64,000 nucleotides of DNA from Actinomadura_C sp036008685 (lineage in GTDB: Bacteria; Actinomycetota; Actinomycetes; Streptosporangiales; Streptosporangiaceae): contig DASYNF010000042.1 of assembly GCA_036008685.1 (NCBI GenBank), forward strand, positions 1-64,000, given 5' to 3'. Below are positions 9,526-18,087 of this stretch, in pieces. The notes beneath the pieces are model-generated. The model ran no database searches and had not been told where the DNA came from. It was given only the letters and a program-made list of their open reading frames with translations. The translations under genes were made by a program, and so were the position numbers. The number at the start of each line of letters is the position of its first letter. The stretch's first letter is position 1.

Positions 9526-11016
9526 CTAGACGAGCTTGCGGTGCTCGCCCATCAGCCGCCGCAGCCGCGGGCTCGCGCCGAGCATCGCGGCCGCGGCGGT
9601 GAGCGCGATCAGCCCCAGGGCGAGGAAGTAGGCCGGCGGTGACAACACGGTGCCGGACAGGCGGGTGAGCTGTCCGCCGACGGCGTCGCCGACCGAGGTG
9701 GCCAGATACCACACGCCCATCATCTGGCCGGCGAACGCCGCCGGGGCGAGCTTGGCGGTCGCGGACAGGCCCACCGGGCTCAGGCACAGCTCGCCCGCGG
9801 TCTGGACCAGGTAGGTCAGCAGCAACCAGCCCACGGACACCTTCGCGGCCCCGGACGCGGCGAGGGCGGCCATGGACATGACCAGGAAGGAGACGCCGGC
9901 GAGCGCGAGCCCCATGGAGAACTTCACCGGGATGCTCAGCCGGTCGCCGGCCCGCACCCACAGTGCGGCGAAGAGCGGGGCGAGCAGGAGCACCATCACC
10001 GGGTTGACCGACTGCAGCCAGCTGGAGGGCATCTGCCAGCCTCCGATGGACAGGTCGGTCCGCCGGGCGGCGAACACCGACAGCTCCGTCGCCCCCTGGT
10101 CGTAGATCATCTGGAAGACCGCGGCGCCGGTGAAGAGCCAGATGTAGGCCCGCAGCCGCAGCCGCTCCGCCGGAGTGATCTCGTGGCTCCCGTAGAACAT
10201 GAACAGGAAGTAGCCGACCGCGACGGCGATGGAGGTCACGGTCAGCACCCACGTCATCGTGTCCAGTGTGAAGGCCCCGATCCGCAGCGCCACGACGATC
10301 ATCACGGCGGTCACGGTCAACGCGATCATGCCCGACCTGGCGAAGTGCCGGCGTTCCTCGGGGGTCAGCCGGTGCGGCGGGCCCCCGTCCTTCACATGCC
10401 GCTGCCCCACGACGTACTGCACCAGCCCGGCCGCCATGCCCACGGCGGCGGCGCCGAAGCCGAGGTGCCAGCTCACCCTCTGCGCCAGGGTCCCGGCGAC
10501 GAGCGGGCCGAGCAGCGCGCCGAGGTTGACGCCCATGTAGAACAGCGAGAACCCCGCGTCACGGCGGGCGTCATCGTCCTTGCGGTAAAGGCGTCCGACC
10601 AGGGTGGCGATGTTGGGCTTGAGCAGCCCGGTGCCCATGATGATGAGCGTGAGCCCGGTGTAGACGAGACCCCGGCCGCCGGGGAGCGCCATGGCGATGT
10701 GCCCCAGCATGATGATCACACCGCCCAGCAGGACGCATCTGCGGGATCCGAGGACCCGGTCCGCGAGCCAGCCGCCGGGGAGCGCCACGAGATAGACGCT
10801 CGCCATGTAGACCCCGACCAGGGCCTTGGCGGTGCCCTCCGGCAGTCCGAACCCGCCCGTGGTGACCGGTGCCGCCAGGAACAGGACGAGGATCGCGCGC
10901 ATCCCGTAGTAGCTGAAGCGCTCCCACATCTCCGTCATGAAAAGCGTGGCGAGCCCACGGGGATGGCCGAAGAACCTACGTCCGTACGGCGGGACGGCAC
11001 CAGGCCGCGTGGTCAC
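9526..11016 (-). CDS. POT/PTR family proton-dependent peptide transporter
   Basis: MFS-type di/tripeptide:H+ symporter of 496 aa with 12-14 membrane segments. The N-terminal TEMWERFSYYGMRAILVLFL holds the ExxER proton-coupling motif of the POT family, and FYMGVNLGALLGPLVAG is the PTR2 signature region. PVGLSATAKLAPAAFAGQMMG near the C-terminus is also typical. The GTG start at 11016 overlaps the TGA of the YczE-like gene (GTGA), so the two are translated as an operon. Di/tripeptide uptake is the family function; the substrate here is not tested. Confidence 0.92.
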   Translation of the reverse strand: MTTRPGAVPPYGRRFFGHPRGLATLFMTEMWERFSYYGMRAILVLFLAAPVTTGGFGLPEGTAKALVGVYMASVYLVALPGGWLADRVLGSRRCVLLGGVIIMLGHIAMALPGGRGLVYTGLTLIIMGTGLLKPNIATLVGRLYRKDDDARRDAGFSLFYMGVNLGALLGPLVAGTLAQRVSWHLGFGAAAVGMAAGLVQYVVGQRHVKDGGPPHRLTPEERRHFARSGMIALTVTAVMIVVALRIGAFTLDTMTWVLTVTSIAVAVGYFLFMFYGSHEITPAERLRLRAYIWLFTGAAVFQMIYDQGATELSVFAARRTDLSIGGWQMPSSWLQSVNPVMVLLLAPLFAALWVRAGDRLSIPVKFSMGLALAGVSFLVMSMAALAASGAAKVSVGWLLLTYLVQTAGELCLSPVGLSATAKLAPAAFAGQMMGVWYLATSVGDAVGGQLTRLSGTVLSPPAYFLALGLIALTAAAAMLGASPRLRRLMGEHRKLV

Positions 11017-11705
11017 AAGGGGTCCCTTCCCAGGATGCGGGAGGTCTCCCTCCCCGGGACCCGGTCTGCGGCGGCCGGACCGGCCGCCGGAGTCCTCTCC
11101 AGCGGCCGGTCGAGGGCGAGCGCGGGGATGAAGACGTGCGTCAGCGGCCCGATCATCACGGCGTAGATCAGCGTGCCGATCCCGACGGTGCCCCCCAGGA
11201 GCCAGCCCGCCCCGAGCACGGTCAGTTCGATGGCGGTGCGGACGGTGCGGACGGAGTGTCCCCGCGCGGCCAGCCCCGTGGTCAGGCCGTCACGTGGTCC
11301 TGAACCCAGCCCCGCCCCGATGTAGCAGCCGGTGGCGAACCCGCCGACCACGACCGCCGCCAGGAGGTAGGACCACCGCATCGCGAGACCCTCCGGACGC
11401 GGCACCAGGAACAGGAACAGGTCGGCGAACACCCCGACCAGCACGGCGTTGCTGATGGTGCCGAGGCCCGGCCGCTGCCGGAGCGGAATCCACAGCAGCA
11501 TGACGAGGACCCCGGCGATGACGATCCAGGCGCCGATGGTGAGGCCGACGCGGAGCGCGAGGCCCTGGTGGAGGACGTCCCAGGGATCGTTGCCCAGACC
11601 CGATGAGACCTGGAGCGCGATGCCCAGCCCGTACAAGGCCAGTCCGCCGTAGAGCTGCACGAGTCGGCGCATCAACAAGGCCACTTCTCCCCGTTCTTCT
11701 GTCAT
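11013..11705 (-). CDS. yczE: YczE/YitT-type membrane protein (MocR-associated)
   Basis: Integral membrane protein of 230 aa with about five or six membrane segments. The opening LYGLGIALQVSSGLGNDPWDVLHQGLA and GLGSGPRDGLTTGLA are the paired signatures of the YczE family, an uncharacterised transporter-like group. The ATG at 11705 is preferred, being right at the conserved start; a longer open frame upstream runs antisense to the regulator gene. It is first in a two-gene operon with the peptide transporter and divergent from a MocR regulator, the arrangement known for YczR-YczE pairs. The transported molecule is unknown. Confidence 0.85.
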   Translation of the reverse strand: MTEERGEVALLMRRLVQLYGGLALYGLGIALQVSSGLGNDPWDVLHQGLALRVGLTIGAWIVIAGVLVMLLWIPLRQRPGLGTISNAVLVGVFADLFLFLVPRPEGLAMRWSYLLAAVVVGGFATGCYIGAGLGSGPRDGLTTGLAARGHSVRTVRTAIELTVLGAGWLLGGTVGIGTLIYAVMIGPLTHVFIPALALDRPLERTPAAGPAAADRVPGRETSRILGRDPL

Positions 11706-11723
11706 CCGTCGCTCTCGACGAGC

Positions 11724-11769
11724 ATTGGCCCTATTCATCCATATATTGGATTGAAATTTCATAGCCAAT
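11724..11769. promoter_or_regulatory. Candidate MocR (YczR) operator between yczE and its regulator
   Basis: Three related hexamers lie in the 81-bp divergent gap: ATTGGC at 11724-11729, ATTGGA at 11745-11750 (21 bp later, two helical turns) and GCCAAT at 11764-11769, the reverse complement of the first. The surrounding bases are unusually AT-rich. Paired direct repeats two turns apart are typical MocR sites. Assignment to this regulator is inference. Confidence 0.55.
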
Positions 11770-11786
11770 CCGGGAAAGTGGTCTGT

Positions 11787-13301
11787 ATGGCTACGCATCG
11801 TGGACCGGAGGACCGCCGTTCGTCCTCCGCGGGAGCCGGCGGCGGCCTGAGCGGCCGCCGTCTGAGCGGGCCCCAGCTCGCCCGCCTCCTCACCAGGGTC
11901 CCGCCGGAACGTCCCTATTACGCGGCGCTGGCGCGGGCGGTACGGGGTCTCGTCCTCGACGGCGGCCTGCCCCCTCGCGTCCGGCTGCCCGCGGAACGGG
12001 ACCTCGCCGGCGCGCTCGGGGTCAGCAGGACGACCGTGACGGCGGCCTACGACGCGCTGCGGGCGGAGGGCTTTCTCGAGAGCCGTCAGGGAGCGGGCAG
12101 CTGGACGGCGCTCCCCCTGGGCGGCATGCCGGCGCCGGGCTCGCCGCACGCGGGCCCCCTCGGCGCCGCGCACGCCTGGTCCCAGGCCGACGCCATCGAT
12201 CTGACGTGCGCCGCCCCCGGCGCGCCCGGTGTGTTCCAGGAGGCCGTCGAGGCCGCGGTGGCCGAACTGCCCCGCTACAGCACCGGGCCCGGCTACGAGG
12301 TCGCCGGCCTGGCCCCGGTGCGGGAGGCGATCGCCGAGCGCTACCGTGCCCGAGGCCTCCCGACCCGGCCGGACCAGATCGTGGTGACCACGGGCGCACA
12401 GCACGCGCTCTCGCTCCTGCTGCAGACCCTGGGTCAGCCCGGGGACGCCGTGCTCGTGGAGCGTCCCACCTATCCGCACGCACTCGACGCCATACGGCAC
12501 CGGGGCATGCGGCTGATTCCCGTCGGCGTCAACGACCGCTGGGACGTGGAGCTGATCGGCAGCAGCCTGCGGCAGGCCGCCGTGCGCCTGGCCTACGTCA
12601 TCCCGGACTTCCAGAACCCGACCGGCCATCTGATGGCCGACGACGAGAGAGCGGCCCTCGTCGCCGCGGCGCACCGGGCGGACACCCTCCTCATCGCCGA
12701 CGAGACCTTCGCCGACCTCGCGATCGACGGACCCCTCCCGCCGCACCGTCCGCTGGCCGCCCACGATCCGGGCGGCCGCGTCATCAGTGTGGGGTCCGCG
12801 GCCAAGCTCCTGTGGGGAGGGCTGCGCATCGGCTGGATCCGGACCACCGCGCCACTGGCCCGCAAGCTGATGCTGGCCCGGGCCGCCGTGGACATCGCCA
12901 GCCCGGTCCTCGACCAGCTCATCGTGGGCGAACTGCTGCGGCGGGTGGACGGCATACGGGCGCAGCGGGCCCATGAGCTGCGCGAGCGCAGGGACGCCCT
13001 CGCCGCGGCGCTGACCGAACTGCTGCCGGACTGGCGGTTCACCCTGCCGGCCGGTGGGATGTCACTGTGGGCACGGCTGCCCGCGCCGGTCGCCACACCG
13101 CTCACCGACGCGGCGGCCCGGTGCGGTGTCCGGATCGTGCCGGGTCCGGTCTTCGGCGTGGACGGCGTGCTGGAGGACTACGTGCGCCTGCCCTACGTCC
13201 TGCCTGCGCCGGTGCTGCGCGAGGCCGTCGAGCGGCTCGCTCCCGCCTATCGCGCCGTCGCCGACGCCCCGCCGCCGCGGCCCCTGCCGGCCTATGTCTG
13301 A
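11787..13301 (+). CDS. yczR: MocR/PdxR-family (GntR-aminotransferase) transcriptional regulator
   Basis: A 504-aa chimera: winged-helix GntR domain (LPAERDLAGALGVSRTTVTAAYDALRAEG, about residues 68-95) joined to a fold-type I aminotransferase-like domain. The PLP Lys lies in SVGSAAKLLWGG near residue 340, and YVIPDFQNPTG and ADETFADL are present. Such proteins sense PLP or a PLP adduct and act on the neighbouring gene. The ATG at 11787 is preceded by GGGAAAG; an in-frame TTG upstream falls inside the operator-like repeats and is rejected. It is divergent from yczE, so I assign it to the YczR group. The last 10 bp overlap the 3' end of the convergent CBS gene. Confidence 0.88.
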   Translation: MATHRGPEDRRSSSAGAGGGLSGRRLSGPQLARLLTRVPPERPYYAALARAVRGLVLDGGLPPRVRLPAERDLAGALGVSRTTVTAAYDALRAEGFLESRQGAGSWTALPLGGMPAPGSPHAGPLGAAHAWSQADAIDLTCAAPGAPGVFQEAVEAAVAELPRYSTGPGYEVAGLAPVREAIAERYRARGLPTRPDQIVVTTGAQHALSLLLQTLGQPGDAVLVERPTYPHALDAIRHRGMRLIPVGVNDRWDVELIGSSLRQAAVRLAYVIPDFQNPTGHLMADDERAALVAAAHRADTLLIADETFADLAIDGPLPPHRPLAAHDPGGRVISVGSAAKLLWGGLRIGWIRTTAPLARKLMLARAAVDIASPVLDQLIVGELLRRVDGIRAQRAHELRERRDALAAALTELLPDWRFTLPAGGMSLWARLPAPVATPLTDAAARCGVRIVPGPVFGVDGVLEDYVRLPYVLPAPVLREAVERLAPAYRAVADAPPPRPLPAYV

Positions 13302-13729
13302 GCGGTCTGGATGTAGCCGACGAGGTGCTGGCGCTCGGTCTCGAGCTCCTCGATGGCGCTCTTCACCACGTCCCCGATGCTCACGATCCCTGCGAGCCGA
13401 TCGTCCTTGAGCACGGGCAGATGGCGGATGCGGTGCCGGGTCATGACGACGCGGAGCCCGTCCACCTTGTCGTCGGGCCGGCAGGTGCGGACGTCCACCG
13501 TCATGATGTCGCGGACCTGGTCGTCGAGCAGCGCCGCTCCTCTGTCCCGCATTCGCCGTACGACGTCGCGCTCGGACACGATGCCGGCGATGCTCACGCC
13601 GTCCGTGGAGACCACGACCGCGCCGATGTTGTGCTCGGCCAGTGTGACGAGCAACTCTCGCACGGTGGCGTCCGGCCGTACGGTGGCCACCGCGTTTCCC
13701 TTGGTCCGAAGAATGTCGTGTATGCGCAT
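13292..13729 (-). CDS. Tandem CBS-domain protein
   Basis: A 145-aa protein made of two CBS domains: MRIHDILRTKGNAVATVRPDATVRELL then GIVSERDVVRRM, and QVRDIMTVDVRTCRPDDKVDGLRVVM then LAGIVSIGDVVKSAIEELE. CBS pairs bind adenosine nucleotides (ATP, AMP, SAM) and usually act as energy sensors. The ATG at 13729 has GGGAGGGG 5 nt upstream, which fixes the start against a longer upstream frame. It is convergent with the MocR gene and divergent from the GH15 gene. Stand-alone CBS proteins of this size are common in actinobacteria and often stress-induced; its partner is unknown. Confidence 0.88.
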   Translation of the reverse strand: MRIHDILRTKGNAVATVRPDATVRELLVTLAEHNIGAVVVSTDGVSIAGIVSERDVVRRMRDRGAALLDDQVRDIMTVDVRTCRPDDKVDGLRVVMTRHRIRHLPVLKDDRLAGIVSIGDVVKSAIEELETERQHLVGYIQTAQT

Positions 13730-13971
13730 GGACGCCCCTCCCGGCTGCTGGACCCTCGCGCTTCCTCCCGCCAAAACTCGCATGCTCGTGCCCTCGTGAA
13801 AAGGGGGCGCGGGCAAGGCTTTGCTGTCCGGGCCGCACGGCTCGCCGGGCGCGGCCGGGCGCCCACCGGAAGGATCGTGTCCGGGATGTCCCACCGGGCG
13901 GGATACGTTACTCACGGCGTGAGGCTGGGAGCCGCCGGGACGGGTGGCAACGAACGACTGGGGGACCGAGG

Positions 13972-15762
13972 ATGCCGGGACGGGTCGAGGACTACGCGCT
14001 GATCGGGGACCTGCAGAGCGCGGCGCTGGTATGCCGTGACGGTTCCATCGATTGGCTGTGCTTTCCGAGGTTCGACTCGAACGCCTGCTTCGCGGCGCTG
14101 CTCGGCGACGAGCGCAACGGGCACTGGCGGATCGCTCCGGTCGAGGGGGACCGTCACGCCACCCGGCGCCGCTACCGGGGCGACACCCTCATCCTGGAGA
14201 CCGAGTGGGACACTCCCACGGGCAGCGTCCGGATCGTCGACTTCATGCCCCACCGAGGCGAGGCCCCGGACATCGTCCGGATCGTCGAGGGCCTGAGCGG
14301 CGAGGTCCGTATGGGGACCGGACTGCGGATCCGTTTCGACTACGGCAGCGTGGCCCCCTGGATGCGCAAGGTCGACGGGCAGGTGGTCGGTCTCGCGGGC
14401 CCCGACTCCGTCTGGCTGCGCACCCCCGTCGATCTCGAGGGCGAGAACTTCGCGCACACGGCCGAGTTCACGGTCGGGCGGGGCGAGCGGGTCCCGTTCG
14501 TCCTCACCTGGCACCCCTCGCACCTGCCCTCACCCAAGCCGGTGGACCCCTACACCGCCCTCGAACAGACCGAGAAACTCTGGAACGACTGGTCGCGGTC
14601 GTTCACCTACGACGGTGAATACCGCGAGGCCGTCGTGCGCTCCCTCATCACGCTCAAGGCGCTCACCTACGCACCGACCGGCGGCATCGTCGCGGCCCCG
14701 ACGACCTCCCTGCCGGAGACCATCGGCGGCGTCCGCAACTGGGACTACCGCTACTGCTGGCTGCGCGACGCGACGATGACCCTGGAGTCGCTGCTGTGCA
14801 GCGGCTTCACGGAAGAGGCCGAGGCCTGGCAGCAGTGGCTGCTGCGCGCCGTCGCCGGGGACCCGGAGAAGATCCAGATCATGTACGGCATCGCCGGGGA
14901 ACGGCGGCTGCCGGAGTGGGAGGTCGACTGGCTGAGCGGCTACGAGGGCTCGCGGCCGGTCCGGGTCGGCAACGCCGCGGCCGTCCAGTTCCAGCTCGAC
15001 GTGCCCGGCGAGGTCATGAACTCGGTCTATCTCGCGACCTGCGCCGGGATCGAGCACGCCGATCACGTGTGGTCCATGCAGAAGGCGCTGCTGCGGATGC
15101 TCGAGCGGCGCTGGTCCGAGCCGGACGAGGGGCTGTGGGAGATCAGGGCCGAACGGCGCCACTTCGTCCACTCCAAGGTGATGTGCTGGGTCGCGTTCGA
15201 CCGCGCGGTCCGGATGGTGGAGGAGTTCGGGCGCCCGGGTCCGGTCCATCACTGGCGCAAGATCCGCGACCGCATCCACCGCGAGGTCTGCCTGCGGGGC
15301 TTCGACGCCGAGCGGGGCACCTTCACCCAGTCCTACGGCTCCAAGGAGCTCGACGCCTCCCTGCTCCTCCTCCCACAGGTCGGGTTCCTGTCCCCGCGGG
15401 ACCCGCGCATGGTCGGCACCGTACGGGCGGTCCAGCGCGAGCTGTCCGTGGACGGATTCGTCCGGCGCTACGACACGCATGAGGGCGAGTCCCGCGACGG
15501 GATGACCGGCGAGGAGGGCGCCTTCCTCGCCTGCTCGTTCTGGCTCGCCGACGCCCTGCGGCTCATCGGCGAGGAGGACGAGGCCCGCGCGCTGTTCGAG
15601 CGGCTGCTCGGGCTGCGCAACGACGTGGGGCTGCTGTCGGAGGAGTACGATCCGCGACTGCGCCGGATGCTCGGCAACTTCCCCCAGGCGTTCACCCACG
15701 TGCCCCTGATCCACACCGCCTACGGGTTGGACGGGCACGCGCAGCCGGCGGCCCTCCTGTGA
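13972..15762 (+). CDS. Glycoside hydrolase family 15 (trehalase/glucoamylase-like)
   Basis: A 596-aa GH15 protein with an N-terminal beta-sandwich domain (VEDYALIGDLQSAALVCRDGSIDWLCFPRFDS) and an (alpha/alpha)6 catalytic domain. The hallmark GGVRNWDYRYCWLRDATMTL is at about residues 251-270, with WLSGYEGSRPVRVGNAA and a late EEGAFLACSFWLADAL segment carrying candidate catalytic acids. There is no signal peptide, so it acts in the cytoplasm. In mycobacteria and streptomycetes this group includes trehalases, and others cleave glucodextran or maltose, so the substrate is uncertain. A GGACCGAGG precedes the ATG. It is monocistronic, with a 27-bp convergent gap to the next gene. Confidence 0.88.
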   Translation: MPGRVEDYALIGDLQSAALVCRDGSIDWLCFPRFDSNACFAALLGDERNGHWRIAPVEGDRHATRRRYRGDTLILETEWDTPTGSVRIVDFMPHRGEAPDIVRIVEGLSGEVRMGTGLRIRFDYGSVAPWMRKVDGQVVGLAGPDSVWLRTPVDLEGENFAHTAEFTVGRGERVPFVLTWHPSHLPSPKPVDPYTALEQTEKLWNDWSRSFTYDGEYREAVVRSLITLKALTYAPTGGIVAAPTTSLPETIGGVRNWDYRYCWLRDATMTLESLLCSGFTEEAEAWQQWLLRAVAGDPEKIQIMYGIAGERRLPEWEVDWLSGYEGSRPVRVGNAAAVQFQLDVPGEVMNSVYLATCAGIEHADHVWSMQKALLRMLERRWSEPDEGLWEIRAERRHFVHSKVMCWVAFDRAVRMVEEFGRPGPVHHWRKIRDRIHREVCLRGFDAERGTFTQSYGSKELDASLLLLPQVGFLSPRDPRMVGTVRAVQRELSVDGFVRRYDTHEGESRDGMTGEEGAFLACSFWLADALRLIGEEDEARALFERLLGLRNDVGLLSEEYDPRLRRMLGNFPQAFTHVPLIHTAYGLDGHAQPAALL

Positions 15763-15789
15763 CACCGCGCCCCGGGCCGGACAGCGCTC

Positions 15790-16650
15790 CTACGGCTCGG
15801 CGGTCAGCGTGGACAGTACGGACAGGAAGTCCTGGGGCAGGATCAGGGATTCCCCGTCATAGCGGGTCTCCAGCAGCGTGAGCGTGCCGGCCTTCCGCCA
15901 GAACAGGTGGGGGCTCAGCGATCCGGGCCCCTCCTCGTAGGCCTGGTGCGCCTGCGCCTGCAGCTCCGTCGCGGCGTTGACGACGGCCTCGTGGCCGGCC
16001 CCGGCCTGGATCGGATGCGCCACGATCAGGCTGCGGTTCGGGGCGACGACGAGAGCGCCGTACGGCCCGATGTCGAGATATTCCTCCAGCCAGGCCATGT
16101 GCGTGGCGGCGTAGAAGGTCCAGCCCTGCAGCACCGCCACCCGTACGACCCCGAGATCCTGCTCCTCCACCTGCAGCGACCCGTCGGCCCGGACGTTGGA
16201 CCGGCCGAGCATGAACAGCGCGTCGCCGGACACCGGCCAGTCCTCCATCTCGTCGATGGTGACCGTGCGGACCGTCGTCGGAGTGTCCACCACCACGGCC
16301 TCGATCAGGCCCGGGGCGAACGGCCTGGCTGCCAGGATGCCGTTGTCGGCCTCGGCCGGATAGATGCGGGTCCGCAGCAGGTGCTGGGCGAGTTCGAAGT
16401 CGCTCAGGTCCAGCGGCTCCTCGATGGCGGTCACGATCGTGGTGATGTGGTCGGCCACCAGGGCCGGCCAGTCGTCACGCGGGACAAGGCGGGCGAGCTG
16501 GCGGAGGTTGCGCATGCTGACGTGCAGCCGGTTGGCCCCCTCCAGCAGCATCACGTCACCGGGCACCCGCCTGCACGCGTAGCCGAGGTTCTCGGCCACG
16601 AGCACGACGAAGGAGTCCAGGCCGGTGTCGTCGACCTGTCCCCGGCTCAC
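15790..16650 (-). CDS. Uncharacterised 286-aa protein coupled to LD-carboxypeptidase
   Basis: I do not recognise this protein. It is soluble, has no signal peptide and no obvious catalytic motif, and reads as two lobes: an N-terminal part (DSFVVLVAENLGYACRRVPGDVMLLEG, LARLVPRDDWPALVADHITTIV) somewhat like the DUF1444/YtpQ pattern, and a C-terminal part ending LFWRKAGTLTLLETRYDGESLILPQDF. The GTG start at 16650 overlaps the TGA of the upstream ldcA-like gene (GTGA), implying co-translation and perhaps a shared role in peptidoglycan or peptide turnover. The DUF1444 likeness is weak and only suggestive. Confidence 0.75.
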   Translation of the reverse strand: MSRGQVDDTGLDSFVVLVAENLGYACRRVPGDVMLLEGANRLHVSMRNLRQLARLVPRDDWPALVADHITTIVTAIEEPLDLSDFELAQHLLRTRIYPAEADNGILAARPFAPGLIEAVVVDTPTTVRTVTIDEMEDWPVSGDALFMLGRSNVRADGSLQVEEQDLGVVRVAVLQGWTFYAATHMAWLEEYLDIGPYGALVVAPNRSLIVAHPIQAGAGHEAVVNAATELQAQAHQAYEEGPGSLSPHLFWRKAGTLTLLETRYDGESLILPQDFLSVLSTLTAEP

Positions 16651-17621
16651 GGCGCACCGACCGGGGTCAGCGTGCCGGCGTCGGCGTCGATCTCCACGAC
16701 CTCGCCGAGCTCCACCGTGAGCTGCTCGGGACCGTGCCCGACCGGCAGTCCCGCCAGCACGGGTATGCCGAGCGGGGCCAATCTGGCCGTGAAGAGCTCC
16801 CCGAGCTCCGCGGGATCACCGCAGCCGGTCCAGGTGCCGAGCGCCACGCCACCCGCCCGCGCGAACCACCCGGCCTGGATCAGCTGCGTCAGCATGCGGT
16901 CGATCCGGTACGGCTCCTCCGCGACGTCCTCGAGGAGGACGATGCCGCCGTCGGGCGGCCCGGCGGCGTGGGGCGTGCCCAGCATGGCCGTCAGCAGCGA
17001 CAGGTTGCCGCCGACGAGAGCACCGCTGACCCGTCCGCCGGCGATCACGTGCGTCCCGCTCACCGGAGCGTCGCCGCCCAGGAGCCCGGCCTCGAGGTGG
17101 GTCATGGACCGGTGCTCGCCTTCGGCCACGAGCCCGGCCACCATGGGCCCGAACGACGTGGTCACGCCGAGCCTGGCGCCGAAGGCGACATGGAGGGCGG
17201 TGACGTCACTGGAGCCGTGCAGGATCTTGGGCCCGGCCCTGGCGAGGAGGTCCCAGTCGAGATGGTCCAGGACCCGAGTCGCCCCGTAGCCCCCACGGGC
17301 GCACAGCACGGCCCGCACGGCGGGGTCGCACCAGGCCCGCCGGAGGTCGGCGGCCCGGTCGGCGTCGAGACCGGCGAGGAGATATCGGCCGGCGGGTGCC
17401 CCGGCCGAGCCGGAAAGGGGCGCACGGTCGAGGACGTGGTCGCCGAGGACCACGTCGAGGCCCAGCTTGCGCAGCCGCGCGCATCCGGACTCCAGGCGCA
17501 CGGGATCGACGGCACCGCTCGGCGCCACGACCGCGACCCGGTCACCCGGCCGCAGCCTCGACGGACGCACACGAGGACATTCCGACCCTTCCTCAGCGCC
17601 ATCCTGAGCGCCGCCGCCCAT
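16647..17621 (-). CDS. ldcA: LD-carboxypeptidase (S66 family, LdcA/MccF-like)
   Basis: Serine peptidase of 324 aa that removes the terminal D-Ala from muropeptide tetrapeptides, or cleaves microcin-like acyl-nucleotides in the MccF branch. It has the S66 opening LRPGDRVAVVAPSG, LCARGGYGATRVLDHLDWDLL, and the nucleophile in HGSSDVTALH, then a C-terminal region with GIVLLEDVAEEPYRIDRMLTQL and the acid/His end. No signal peptide is seen, so it acts on recycled cytoplasmic muropeptides. The ATG at 17621 follows AAGGAGGGG. It is first gene of a pair with the unknown protein at 15790-16650. LdcA versus MccF activity cannot be separated here. Confidence 0.88.
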   Translation of the reverse strand: MGGGAQDGAEEGSECPRVRPSRLRPGDRVAVVAPSGAVDPVRLESGCARLRKLGLDVVLGDHVLDRAPLSGSAGAPAGRYLLAGLDADRAADLRRAWCDPAVRAVLCARGGYGATRVLDHLDWDLLARAGPKILHGSSDVTALHVAFGARLGVTTSFGPMVAGLVAEGEHRSMTHLEAGLLGGDAPVSGTHVIAGGRVSGALVGGNLSLLTAMLGTPHAAGPPDGGIVLLEDVAEEPYRIDRMLTQLIQAGWFARAGGVALGTWTGCGDPAELGELFTARLAPLGIPVLAGLPVGHGPEQLTVELGEVVEIDADAGTLTPVGAP

Positions 17622-18087
17622 CGACCCCTCCTTGCTCCACGACGGGTAGAGCCTCTCAGGAGAAGCGTCTCCAGCGGAAGACCCGGACCTCCCGAACCGC
17701 CGTCGGCTCCGGGGGCGGGTCCGCGGGCCGAGCGGACATGCGTCCGCAGGGTGGGGCCTCGCCGATCGGAGACGCGGAGGGCGGCGTCGGGTGATTCCAT
17801 CGTAGGGGGTGGCGCGCCCATAGTGATCACGAACGACCGACGCCGTCGTGCGCGGGCCCCGAGCCGCCCGGCGCCCTGCCCCCGCCGTACGGCCCTGTCA
17901 CCGGCGACCCAGCCTTGATCACGCGCCTGCGCCCGAGGGCGCACAGGGTCCCTCGGGGCCCTTTTGGAGCATCTTCTGCCACGTGATCGCAAATGGCCCG
18001 TGGGCGCCCACCGAGCCGTACGATCCAGTACGACATGACGCGGCAGAGGCGGCACCGGCCGCCGGGGGTGCAAGACTGGTGCCAGCT
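17622..18087. other. 466-bp intergenic region between ldcA and the sulfotransferase gene
   Basis: Divergent gap with no convincing gene. A 7-bp stem with one G-U pair, tetraloop and TTT (17945-17965) resembles a small terminator but has no gene upstream of it on that strand. Promoters for both flanking genes must lie here, yet I could not fix a good -35/-10 pair. Confidence 0.5.

Noticed and set aside
17945..17965. Small stem with TTT resembling a terminator
   Set aside because: No gene lies upstream on that strand and the stem has a G-U pair; mentioned only in the intergenic entry.
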